This document shows, piece after piece, positions 6,044 through 13,746 of a DNA stretch of 13,746 nucleotides. The DNA is from Eubacterium sp. CAG:248 (GTDB lineage Bacteria > Bacillota > Clostridia > Lachnospirales > Lachnospiraceae), in NCBI GenBank assembly GCA_000436475.1, contig FR886178.1:1-13746 (forward strand). The letters run 5' to 3'. A model generated the notes under the pieces. The model was given only the letters and a program-made list of their open reading frames with translations, was not told the DNA's origin and did not search any database. Numbering within the stretch: position 1 is the first letter of the stretch; the number at the start of each line of letters is the position of its first letter. A program made the position numbers and the translations under genes.

Positions 6044-6988
6044 TTGGAAGATAAAAGATATGCAGTGCTTATAGATTCAGATAATATTTCTTCAAAGTAT
6101 ATATCAGATATATTGGATGAGATGACTAAATATGGCGTTATAACATATAAGAGAATATATGGAGACTGGACAAGTACGCAGGCTAACAAATGGAAGAAGG
6201 AACTGATGGAGAATTCCATAACACCTATCCAGCAGTTCCGCAATACAGTTGGAAAAAATGCAACAGATTCTACACTTATAATAGATGCCATGGATATTCT
6301 TTATACGAATAATGTAGATGGCTTTTGTATAGTTTCTTCTGATGGTGATTTTACAAGACTTGCAAGCCGCCTAAGAGAATCAGGAATGGATGTTATAGGT
6401 ATGGGAGAGAATAAAACACCACGTTCGTTCAGGGCAGCATGTTCAGTGTTTACAGATCTTGAACTTTTAAGAGAACAGGCGCATGAAGATGAGCCGGATA
6501 GTAAGCATGTTAAGAAAAAAGCAAGTAATAATATTATAAAGCAATCAAAGATAGAAAATGCTATTATAGAGATAATTCAGGAAAATGATAATAAGGGTAA
6601 GCAGACCGGGCTTGGAGAGATAGGAAGCAGACTTCAGAAGAAATATTCTGATTTTGATGTGAGAAACTACGGTTACAGTTCATTGTCTACATTTCTTGAA
6701 GAGATGAACAGCCTTGAGCTTAAGAAGTTTAACAACACAGTTCTTGTACGGCTTAAAGAAGATAAGAATATGAAGGAAAAGGTTACAGAATATGCTGTTA
6801 ATTATGTTAAGTCAAGTGATAACGGAGTTGAGCTTGGAGCACTTGGACAGAAGATACACATCAACTATCCGGACTTTAAGGTAAGAGAATATGGCTATTC
6901 TACATTGACAAAATTTATAATGGGAATAAAATGTCTTATTATAAGAGTGACAAGCGAAAACAGAAGAATGGTGTATATAAAGGAATAA
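6044..6988 (+). CDS. NYN-domain protein with tandem OST-HTH/LOTUS domains
   Basis: The 314-residue cytoplasmic protein starts with a NYN (PIN-like, LabA-type) domain at residues about 5-140. Likely metal-binding acids are D11 (VLIDSDN), D75 (ATDS), D81 (LIIDAMD), D100 and D102 (SSDGDF). Two OST-HTH/LOTUS domains follow at about 168-236 (GLGEIGSRLQKKYSDFDVRN, YGYSSLSTFL) and 245-313 (LGALGQKIHINYPDFKVREY, GYSTLTKFI). NYN domains are RNases or their relatives, and LOTUS domains bind RNA, so a small RNA-processing or RNA-control role is likely; the target is unknown. The start codon is TTG: GAGGTG at 6031-6036 lies 7 nt upstream and no in-frame ATG is near. It follows the DUF6472-like gene by 74 nt of purine-rich leader and may depend partly on read-through. 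Confidence 0.88.
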   Translation: MEDKRYAVLIDSDNISSKYISDILDEMTKYGVITYKRIYGDWTSTQANKWKKELMENSITPIQQFRNTVGKNATDSTLIIDAMDILYTNNVDGFCIVSSDGDFTRLASRLRESGMDVIGMGENKTPRSFRAACSVFTDLELLREQAHEDEPDSKHVKKKASNNIIKQSKIENAIIEIIQENDNKGKQTGLGEIGSRLQKKYSDFDVRNYGYSSLSTFLEEMNSLELKKFNNTVLVRLKEDKNMKEKVTEYAVNYVKSSDNGVELGALGQKIHINYPDFKVREYGYSTLTKFIMGIKCLIIRVTSENRRMVYIKE

Positions 6989-7093
6989 ATATTTCGCTTA
7001 ATAAAATAATAGGAAGCTGATAAATATATTTTTATATTTTGGATAGCTGCATTGTTTAATGATTATATATGGAAAGGAAGTATTAAAACAATT

Positions 7094-7573
7094 ATGAATA
7101 AAATAGCAAGTTTTACAGTTAATCATCTCGATCTTTTAGCAGGTGTATATGTATCAAGAAAAGATTATCAGGGAGATGTTGTGCTTACAACGTTTGATTT
7201 AAGATTTACAAGACCGAATGTAGAGGCACCTATGGATACAGCAGGCATACATTCAATAGAACACCTTATGGCTACATTTTTAAGAAATAATAAAGAATGG
7301 GCAGATAAAACTATATATTTTGGACCTATGGGATGCCGTACAGGGTTTTATGTGATATTTGCAGGTGACCTTAAGTCAGAGGATATACTTGAGGTGCTTA
7401 GAGAAGGTGCAGAATATGTACTTTCTTATGAAGGCGAGATTCCAGGTTATTCACCAAGAGATTGTGGTAACTATCTTGATAATAACCTTACACTTGCCAA
7501 GTTATATATGAAGAAGTTCAAGGAAGAGGTGCTTGATAATCCGGTTCCTGAGAGACTTAATTATCCACAATAA
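7094..7573 (+). CDS. luxS: S-ribosylhomocysteine lyase (AI-2 synthesis)
   Basis: LuxS cleaves S-ribosylhomocysteine to homocysteine and DPD, the precursor of autoinducer 2, in the activated methyl cycle. The 159 residues cover the full family length. Metal ligands H53 and H57 with E56 are in GIHSIEHLMATFLRN, the catalytic Cys C81 is in GPMGCRTGFY, and the third metal ligand C124 is in GYSPRDCGNYLDN. The frame is open from a TTG at 7052, but the family start MNKIASFTVNHL is at ATG 7094, with AGGA at 7075-7078 as the Shine-Dalgarno site (spacing a little long). No pfs or metK neighbour is present. It ends 28 nt before the convergent TetR-type gene, and no clear terminator is seen between them. 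Confidence 0.96.
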   Translation: MNKIASFTVNHLDLLAGVYVSRKDYQGDVVLTTFDLRFTRPNVEAPMDTAGIHSIEHLMATFLRNNKEWADKTIYFGPMGCRTGFYVIFAGDLKSEDILEVLREGAEYVLSYEGEIPGYSPRDCGNYLDNNLTLAKLYMKKFKEEVLDNPVPERLNYPQ

Positions 7574-7601
7574 TGATTGTATGGCAATCAGCTGATGAAT
7601 A

Positions 7602-8180
7602 CTATAAAAGTGAAGTGACTCCTGTTGAGACAAGCTTTGTGACCAGAGCAGATATCTCCTCAGGAGTTTCTTTTTTGCCGGTTACAATCCAGTTTTCAAT
7701 AAGTCCGACACAGCCGTATACTAGAAAATTACTGAAATAATCATAGTTTGCAAGAAGTTTCGGAGTATGTGAAGATAACCAGTTTTCAATACATTTATGA
7801 TGAAATAGTTCACGTATCTTCATAATAAATGATATATCACCATTCGGTCCGATTAGTGCAAGGATAAGGTCAGAGCTGCTGTCAATCAGCTGGAATATAT
7901 CATGAAAAACCGGATATGGGAAGTTTTCGGCATTGATATTATCATATTTAAGAAAAATGTTTTCCAGATGGATTATCAATGTATTTTCGATAGTGTCAAG
8001 CATATCATAAATATCGTTGTAATGCAGATAGAAGGTGCCTCTGTTAACATTAGCATATTCGCATAGCTCTTTGACTGAAATATCTTTTATATTCTTTGAA
8101 TGCATAAGTGCAGCAAGGCTGTTAACAAGAACATACTCAGTTTTTTCTATACGGCGATCCTTTTTATTATTATTAATCAT
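7602..8180 (-). CDS. TetR/AcrR-family transcriptional regulator
   Basis: The 192-residue protein has the TetR N-terminal HTH at residues about 12-60: ISVKELCEYANVNRGTFYLH (34-53), then YNDIYDML. The C-terminal ligand domain (about 65-190) is helical and diverged, of the type often paired with efflux genes. It is read divergently from the MMPL transporter operon, 203 nt apart start to start, and the gap holds a very strong palindrome. This layout is typical for a repressor that controls the transporter and itself and is released by a ligand, possibly the transported compound (inference). AAAGGA (8190-8195 on this strand) lies 9 nt before the ATG. Confidence 0.9.
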   Translation of the reverse strand: MINNNKKDRRIEKTEYVLVNSLAALMHSKNIKDISVKELCEYANVNRGTFYLHYNDIYDMLDTIENTLIIHLENIFLKYDNINAENFPYPVFHDIFQLIDSSSDLILALIGPNGDISFIMKIRELFHHKCIENWLSSHTPKLLANYDYFSNFLVYGCVGLIENWIVTGKKETPEEISALVTKLVSTGVTSLL

Positions 8181-8221
8181 AATAGTTATTCCTTTATAAG
8201 TATATTAAATATTTCTTAATT

Positions 8222-8279
8222 AATAAACATTATTAAACAAAATGTCTATTAATAGACATTTTGATGAAAAATGTTTATT
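8222..8279. promoter_or_regulatory. Nested palindromic operator for the TetR-type regulator
   Basis: The centre lies between 8250 and 8251. The core 8238-8263 is a perfect 26-bp palindrome with half-site CAAAATGTCTATT. Perfect 9-bp outer arms, AATAAACAT (8222-8230) and ATGTTTATT (8271-8279), share the same centre. Over the full 58 bp, 26 of 29 base pairs are symmetric. The position between divergent TetR and MMPL genes marks it as the operator; length and layering would allow two dimers. Confidence 0.82.
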
Positions 8280-8306
8280 GAGCAAATCGGTTACTATAAT
8301 TATAAT
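8278..8306 (+). promoter_or_regulatory. Promoter of the MMPL-GLUG operon
   Basis: TTGAGC at 8278-8283 and TATAAT at 8301-8306 are 17 nt apart. The -35 overlaps the right end of the nested palindrome, as expected for repression. A second TATAAT at 8295-8300 is an alternative -10. Confidence 0.65.
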
Positions 8307-8383
8307 GATTTAACAGAAATAATCAACATAATGTCGATAAACAATATATGTGCATAAAGACCTGCACAGAAATGAGGATTAGC

Positions 8384-10915
8384 ATGAAAGAGAAAGAAGA
8401 AAAGAAAAAGGGGAATTTCTGGCTGACTGTTGCGACGTTTATAGTTAACAAACGCAAGGCAATAGAAATACTCTTTGTTCTGGCTATTATTTATAGTGTT
8501 TTATGTATAAATAAGGTTCAGGTAAATCAGGATATAACATCTTATCTGCCGGCAGATAGTGAGACCAGACAGGGATTATCAATTATGGATGAGCAGTTTA
8601 CGACATATGGTAGTGCCAAGGTTATGCTTACTAATGTGACTTATCAGGAAGCTGCTTCGCTTGTAGAAGACATAGAGCAGGTTAATGGGGTAAAGGAAGT
8701 CAGCTTCGATGATTCCAAAGACCACTATAAAGGGACTGATGCAATGTTTAGTATTACCTTCGATGGGACAGAGGATGATGAAATTAGTAAACAGGCTCTG
8801 CAAGGTATAAAGAACTTGTTGTCAGAGTATGATACATATGTTTCAACTGAGGTTGGGGCAGAGGAGAGCAGTTCTGAAGCATTGGCAAAGGATATGAACA
8901 TAATATTAGTGCTCGCTGTCATTATTATAGTAGTGGTGCTTATGCTTTCGACAAAGGCATACCTTCAGATACCTGTACTTCTCATAACATTTGGAGTTGC
9001 AGCTATTCTTAATATGGGAACCAACTACTGGTTTGGTACAATATCGTCTATAACGAATTCAATAGCAGTTGTGTTGCAGCTTGCCTTAGCTATTGATTAT
9101 GCAATTATTCTGTGTGACAGATTCATGGAGGAGCACGAAACACTTGATGCAGAAGAGGCAGTAAAGGTAGCACTATCCAAAGCGATACCTGAGATAAGCT
9201 CGTCATCACTTACAACTATATCAGGTATGGTTGCGATGATGTTTATGCAGTTCAGACTAGGCTATGATATGGGTATTATTCTTGTTAAGGCAATTATATT
9301 AAGTCTTATTTCAGTATTCTTCTTAATGCCTGGAGTACTTCTTATATTTGCTAAGGGAATAGATAAGACACATCATAAGTGCTATGTACCAAAGATAACC
9401 ATTGTTGGTAAATTTGCTAATAAAACAAAATATATAATACCGCCACTATTTGTAATATTTCTTATATTTGTAGCAATATTATCAAATCGTTGTCAGTATA
9501 TATATGACACAAGTTCAATAGTAAGTGCTAAAAAGAGCGAATCAAAGATAGCAGAGGAGCGTATAGAGGATACATTTGGTGCAAGTAACCAGCTTGTCGT
9601 TATGGTTCCTAAGGGAAACTATGATTCAGAAAAAGCGGTGTTACAGCAGATAGAAAAGCTTGATTATGTTACTTCGGTTCTTGGACTTTCTAATGTGTCA
9701 ATCAATGATGATTATGTACTTACGGATAAGCTTAGTCCGCGCCAGTTTGCAGAGCTTACAGACATAGATACTGAGGTTGTAGATGTATTATATATGGCAT
9801 ATGCGTATAATCAGAAGCAATACGGACCGGTATTTACAGGAATAGATGAATATGATGTGCCAATTATAGATATGTTTTTGTTTCTGTATGACCAGTATCA
9901 GCAGGGGTATGTGACACTTGACAGTTCTCTGGATGATAAGCTTAATACATTATATGATACGCTCCACGATGCACAGCTACAGTTACAGGGAACAGATTAT
10001 TCACGTTTTGTACTTAACATAGATCTGCCTGTTGAGGGGGATGAAACATATGCAGCACTTGAAGAAATAAGGCAGATTGCAGCAAAATATTATGGGGATG
10101 ATGTAGTACTTGTAGGTAATTCAACAAGTAATCACGACCTTGAATCATCATTTGCTTCGGATAATATAGTAATAAGTGTTCTGACAGCACTTTTTGTTAT
10201 GATAATACTGTTCTTTACATTCCAGTCAGCAGGACTTCCAGTATTGCTTGTACTTACTATACAGGGAAGTATATGGGTTAACTTTGCAGTACCGTCATTG
10301 ACCGGACAGACAGTATTCTTTATTGCGTATTTAATTGTTTCAGCTATTCAGATGGGTGCAACTATTGATTATGCGATAGTTATATCTAACAGATATCTGC
10401 AGTTAAAGAAAGAGTATGAGCTAAAAGAGGCAATGATAGAGACGCTTAACCAGTCATTTCCTACAATATTTACATCAGGTTCTATTCTTACCTGTGCAGG
10501 CTTTCTTATAGGAGAGATAGCATCAGATGCAACAGTTGCATCAATAGGTGTTGCTTTAGGAAGGGGAACTCTGATATCTATTATTCTGGTATTATTTGTA
10601 TTGCCACAGATTCTTCTTATGGGAGATATAATAATAGAAAAGACAGCACTTGCGATGAATATTTCAAGACCATCAAGGGAAATTGCTGGAAAAGTTAAAG
10701 TATCAGGACATGTTAAGGGGTATGTACAGGGAGAGATAGATGCTGATATTCAAGGAGTATTTGATGGTCATATGAATGTTTTGGTGGATTCCGTACTGCC
10801 AGGAAGACAGGGACAGATAGAAGACATCAAAGCAGCAGATGAAGTTATAGGTGATGATAATGAACATTTGTGCAAGGATGGGGCAGATGATATTGATAAA
10901 GGAGATGAGCAGTAA
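8384..10915 (+). CDS. MMPL/RND-family membrane transporter
   Basis: The 843-residue integral membrane protein has the two-fold RND plan. TM1 is at about 27-42; a large outer loop spans about 43-170; TM2-6 run about 172-325, with a conserved Asp-Tyr pair in LQLALAIDYAII (D238). TM7 is near 350-367; a second outer loop spans about 370-593; TM8-12 run about 595-755, with the matching pair in MGATIDYAIVI (D662). Such DY pairs form the proton relay in MmpL3-type transporters, so proton-driven export of a lipid, drug or similar hydrophobic compound is likely; the substrate is unknown. The cytoplasmic tail has V-x-G repeats (about 766-795) and an acidic end. The frame is open from ATG 8348, but GAGGA at 8374-8378 decides for ATG 8384. 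The last base of its stop is the first of the next start. Confidence 0.9.
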   Translation: MKEKEEKKKGNFWLTVATFIVNKRKAIEILFVLAIIYSVLCINKVQVNQDITSYLPADSETRQGLSIMDEQFTTYGSAKVMLTNVTYQEAASLVEDIEQVNGVKEVSFDDSKDHYKGTDAMFSITFDGTEDDEISKQALQGIKNLLSEYDTYVSTEVGAEESSSEALAKDMNIILVLAVIIIVVVLMLSTKAYLQIPVLLITFGVAAILNMGTNYWFGTISSITNSIAVVLQLALAIDYAIILCDRFMEEHETLDAEEAVKVALSKAIPEISSSSLTTISGMVAMMFMQFRLGYDMGIILVKAIILSLISVFFLMPGVLLIFAKGIDKTHHKCYVPKITIVGKFANKTKYIIPPLFVIFLIFVAILSNRCQYIYDTSSIVSAKKSESKIAEERIEDTFGASNQLVVMVPKGNYDSEKAVLQQIEKLDYVTSVLGLSNVSINDDYVLTDKLSPRQFAELTDIDTEVVDVLYMAYAYNQKQYGPVFTGIDEYDVPIIDMFLFLYDQYQQGYVTLDSSLDDKLNTLYDTLHDAQLQLQGTDYSRFVLNIDLPVEGDETYAALEEIRQIAAKYYGDDVVLVGNSTSNHDLESSFASDNIVISVLTALFVMIILFFTFQSAGLPVLLVLTIQGSIWVNFAVPSLTGQTVFFIAYLIVSAIQMGATIDYAIVISNRYLQLKKEYELKEAMIETLNQSFPTIFTSGSILTCAGFLIGEIASDATVASIGVALGRGTLISIILVLFVLPQILLMGDIIIEKTALAMNISRPSREIAGKVKVSGHVKGYVQGEIDADIQGVFDGHMNVLVDSVLPGRQGQIEDIKAADEVIGDDNEHLCKDGADDIDKGDEQ

Positions 10916-13728
10916 TGTATAACAGAAAATGTAAAGCTAAAATAATATCCCTAAGCCTTGCGCTGCTGCTTGTCATAAGCACAATAGGAGGCTTTATGTC
11001 ACAGTCTTTTACGGCTGAGGCTGCAGACACAGATATAATAGAAATATCTAATGAAGACGAATTAATAAGCTTTGCTAATAGCTGCAGAAATGATAGTTAT
11101 AGTTTTGGCAGGAAGGTTAAGCTTACATCAGATATAAGTATTACAAAAGATGGATTTGAAGGAATAGCATATTTTAATGGAACCTTTGATGGTGGGAATC
11201 ATACTATAAGAAACCTGAATAAGGAATATATAGGCTCTGATTATGGTTTTTTCAGATATTTAGGTGAAGATGCATATGTGTATAATCTCAGCGTGTCAGG
11301 AACAATAACAGCTAGCGGTTCACAGAAGAATATAGGAGGAATAGCAGGTGTCAATTATGGAACGATAAGTAACTGTGCATATGTTGGTAAGCTGAGTGGT
11401 GGAACAGCAGCCGGAGGAATAGCAGGTGTCAATAAAGCTGGAGCCAGGCTGATTAACTGTAATAGTGATGCTGATATTAGTGCGACTAATCAGACAGGAG
11501 GAATAGCAGGAAATAATCAGGGAATAATAAGTGGATGTATATCCAGAAGTAAGGTTAATACCAATGAGCTTAATTCTTCCTTTGACATAGGTGGCGTAGA
11601 TGTAGGAACTCTTAATATTACACAGCATGTTGTGGATCGTAATGACATGGGAGGAATAGCTGGTTATTCTACCGGAGTAATATCAGATAGTACTAATTAT
11701 GGTGCAGTGGGATATAGCCATATGGGTTACAATGCCGGTGGCATAGTAGGAAATCAGAAAGGTAAGGTATATAATTGTACTAATGAGGGAAGTGTATATG
11801 GAAGAAAAGATGTAGGCGGAATTGTTGGACAAGCTCAGCCCTATATTGAATCGGAGTATCTAAATGACCGTGTAAACCAGCTTAGTGAATCAGTTGATTC
11901 TATTGGTAATATTATGAGTGGTTTGTCATCCTCGATAGGAGATACATCTGCTGAGGTATCTGGATATGTAGAAAGTCTTACTGAGAAATATAAAGAGAAT
12001 TCAGAGATTTTTGCAGAATCTATAAAAGATGTATCGGATACTATTGAAAAGAGTAGTCCGGATGCAGATAAGTATATTGATAATATCAATGCTGCGTTGG
12101 ATAAAATATCAGAAATCCAGGGTGATGATATAATCCTGTCAGATAAGCAGAAAGATGATATTAATGAACAATGGAAAATAATAAGAGCTAATATGACTAA
12201 TCTTGTAAATTCCATGACAGATACTACAGACAGTATAGAGGATTTTATAAAAAAAGTATCAGATCAGCTTAGCAAAGAAGATGCACAGTCAGATATTAAT
12301 GGAATAGCTGACTCCATACAGAATCAGATGAATATAATAGCGGACAGTATTGATGGAATATCTGCTCAGATAAATAGTATAGGAGATATCACAAGTGATA
12401 CTATTAATACTTTGATAGATAAAGAAGACCATATAGAAGATATATCAGCAGCAGATAATGCTAAGTCAGCTAATGGTGTAGTATTCGAATGTGTTAATCG
12501 TGGTGATATTAACGGCGATATAAATGCTGGTGGAGTTGCAGGAACTATGAATATAGAATATGACGTGAATCCAGAGTATGACCTTGATCTTAGTTCTGCA
12601 ACGAATGTAAAACTTCGCACAACTGTAAATGTTGTTGTTATGAATTGCATTAATTATGCTGATATAACCGTTAAGAAAAATTGTGCTGGTGGTATAACGG
12701 GACTTCAGGAGCTTGGCCTCGTGTATGGATGCGAGGGTTATGGGGATGTAAAGTCAGAAACCGGCGATTATGCAGGAGGTATCGCAGGAAAGAGTGAAAG
12801 CAGCATATCAGATAGTTATAGTCTGTGTAATGTTGAAGCTGCTAATTATGCTGGAGGCATAAGTGGACTTGGATATACAGTTAAGAATTGTATTACTATA
12901 CCGGATATAACCTGCGATGGTGAAGCAAAGGGAAGCGTTCTTGGGATTAATAATTCGGGTGGAGAATTAGCGGATAACCTGTTTGTCAATGATAAATATG
13001 GTGGAATAGATAATATAAGCTATAGGGGGAAAGCAGAACAGGTAACATATGAGTATATTATGTCATTAGAAGCTATTCCAGAAGGTTTTAATCAGGTAGT
13101 TATTACATTTAAAGCAGACTCTAAAGTACTTGGAAGTAAAAAAATACCATATAATTCAAGTCTTAGAGAGAAAGATTTTCCTTACATTCCGGCCAAGGAT
13201 GGCTGTTATGCACAGTGGCCATCGGATGCTATACAGACACCAATAACACATAACAAAGTGATAGAGGTTGAATATCATTATTGGGTAGAAAGTATAGCTG
13301 GAAATATAAAGAGCAGTAATAATAAATCGTTGTTCCTTGTGGAAGGCAGATTCTATGGGGATGATGAGATGGTTATGGGACAATGTGATATCAGTGGGTT
13401 ACATGGAAATGTAGAGTATGCTTATTCGTGGCAGCTACAGGGCTCACATAACAAAGCGGTAAATACAGTTATAGGTCATTTCTATATAACAGATACTTCA
13501 GGAAGTAACGAGGTGTGGTATAGGGACAAAGATAACAATGCGTGGGTAAAAGCAGATACCAATAAAAATGGAAGCTATATAACAGCAGAGATACCTTATC
13601 AGGCAGATTTTGCAGTTATACATAAAAAGACAGATGTGAAAATATATTATGTAATTGGTGCTGCTGCCATTATCATTGTTTTGGCAGGAATAGTGATTAT
13701 CAGGAAGAAAAAGAAAATTGTTGTTTAA
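10915..13728 (+). CDS. Secreted, membrane-anchored GLUG-repeat protein with helical insertion
   Basis: The 937-residue protein has a signal peptide (positive 4-9, hydrophobic 10-28, probable cleavage near AEAA at 34-37) and a C-terminal membrane anchor (about 911-929) with a short Lys-rich tail; no LPXTG sorting motif. Outer part in order: GLUG-type repeats GGIAG/GGIVG at 141, 167, 195, 246, 275 and 300; a low-Gly, Ser/Asp/Ile-rich helical stretch at about 315-508; more repeats at 539, 592, 621 and 647; and a YAQWP-containing module at about 725-770 like small surface-repeat domains. GLUG repeats probably stack as a beta-helix. Many repeats end in NC, so Cys could crosslink. TAATG overlap with the transporter and GGAG at 10901-10904 indicate translational coupling, so it is likely the transporter's outer partner; function is not known. 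Confidence 0.82.
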   Translation: MYNRKCKAKIISLSLALLLVISTIGGFMSQSFTAEAADTDIIEISNEDELISFANSCRNDSYSFGRKVKLTSDISITKDGFEGIAYFNGTFDGGNHTIRNLNKEYIGSDYGFFRYLGEDAYVYNLSVSGTITASGSQKNIGGIAGVNYGTISNCAYVGKLSGGTAAGGIAGVNKAGARLINCNSDADISATNQTGGIAGNNQGIISGCISRSKVNTNELNSSFDIGGVDVGTLNITQHVVDRNDMGGIAGYSTGVISDSTNYGAVGYSHMGYNAGGIVGNQKGKVYNCTNEGSVYGRKDVGGIVGQAQPYIESEYLNDRVNQLSESVDSIGNIMSGLSSSIGDTSAEVSGYVESLTEKYKENSEIFAESIKDVSDTIEKSSPDADKYIDNINAALDKISEIQGDDIILSDKQKDDINEQWKIIRANMTNLVNSMTDTTDSIEDFIKKVSDQLSKEDAQSDINGIADSIQNQMNIIADSIDGISAQINSIGDITSDTINTLIDKEDHIEDISAADNAKSANGVVFECVNRGDINGDINAGGVAGTMNIEYDVNPEYDLDLSSATNVKLRTTVNVVVMNCINYADITVKKNCAGGITGLQELGLVYGCEGYGDVKSETGDYAGGIAGKSESSISDSYSLCNVEAANYAGGISGLGYTVKNCITIPDITCDGEAKGSVLGINNSGGELADNLFVNDKYGGIDNISYRGKAEQVTYEYIMSLEAIPEGFNQVVITFKADSKVLGSKKIPYNSSLREKDFPYIPAKDGCYAQWPSDAIQTPITHNKVIEVEYHYWVESIAGNIKSSNNKSLFLVEGRFYGDDEMVMGQCDISGLHGNVEYAYSWQLQGSHNKAVNTVIGHFYITDTSGSNEVWYRDKDNNAWVKADTNKNGSYITAEIPYQADFAVIHKKTDVKIYYVIGAAAIIIVLAGIVIIRKKKKIVV
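11335..11433 (+). repeat. Direct repeat within the GLUG region
   Basis: A 21-bp identical direct repeat, starting GGAGGAATAGCAGG, occurs at 11335-11355 and 11413-11433. The 78-bp period equals 26 codons and encodes GGIAGVN twice. It suggests recent duplication of a GLUG unit. Confidence 0.75.
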
Positions 13729-13746
13729 TTGAATATTAGTTGGTGA

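Noticed and set aside
5740..6291. 183-residue open frame on the minus strand
   Set aside because: It lies opposite the DUF6472-like gene and the start of the NYN gene, has Tyr/His/Ser-rich low-complexity content, and spans an intergenic purine tract. Both plus-strand genes have better starts and domain matches.
7574..7590. TGATTG/CAATCA hairpin after luxS as a terminator
   Set aside because: It has only 6 bp and no T run follows, so termination between luxS and the TetR-type gene is unexplained.
8199..8204. TATACT on the minus strand as the -10 of the TetR-type gene
   Set aside because: The transcription start would fall on the Shine-Dalgarno site and the -35 match is poor.
11841..12215. 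124-residue minus-strand frame within the GLUG gene
   Set aside because: It mirrors the helical segment of the plus-strand protein, is Ser/Ile-rich and has no independent promoter or Shine-Dalgarno support.
11335..12940. Repeated GGAGGAATAGC units considered as a CRISPR-like or satellite array
   Set aside because: Units are in frame, diverged and encode GLUG motifs; spacing varies as expected for protein repeats.

Overview
The window is AT-rich DNA with strong Gram-positive Shine-Dalgarno sites (GGAGG or AGGA types), TTGACA/TATAAT-like promoters and intrinsic terminators. Gene families (PocR-type chemoreceptor, DUF6472-like Cys protein, LuxS, bioB with anaerobe-type cysteines, GLUG surface protein) point to an anaerobic Clostridia member, most likely Lachnospiraceae; a relative of Lachnospira/Eubacterium eligens would fit, but the species is inference. 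No rRNA, tRNA, CRISPR array, transposase or phage gene is visible. It reads as ordinary chromosome.

Left part (1-2440): a histidine phosphatase, a two-CBS-domain protein and a lone biotin synthase. bioB has an excellent promoter (TTGACA, 17 nt, TATACT). A dyad over its -35 looks like a BirA operator. It ends in a perfect 21-bp hairpin shared with the convergent next gene.

Middle (2432-7573): on the minus strand, a small soluble PocR/MCP chemoreceptor behind a sigma-D/sigma-28-like promoter. On the plus strand follow a regulator with two HTH domains, a rhodanese-PP-loop fusion related to TtcA that forms an operon with a 61-residue four-Cys protein, a NYN nuclease with two OST-HTH/LOTUS domains started by TTG, and luxS.

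Right part (7602-13728): a self-contained export module. A minus-strand TetR-type repressor diverges from a two-gene operon for an MMPL/RND transporter and a 937-residue secreted, membrane-anchored GLUG protein. The two operon genes overlap by one base (TAATG). The intergenic region holds a 58-bp nested palindrome, with a perfect 26-bp core and perfect 9-bp outer arms on the same centre, just upstream of the transporter promoter. The GLUG protein has about 190 residues of predicted helix inserted into its GLUG repeats. This module is the best candidate for an undescribed system: a repressor-controlled transporter with a dedicated extracytoplasmic partner. The substrate cannot be read from sequence.
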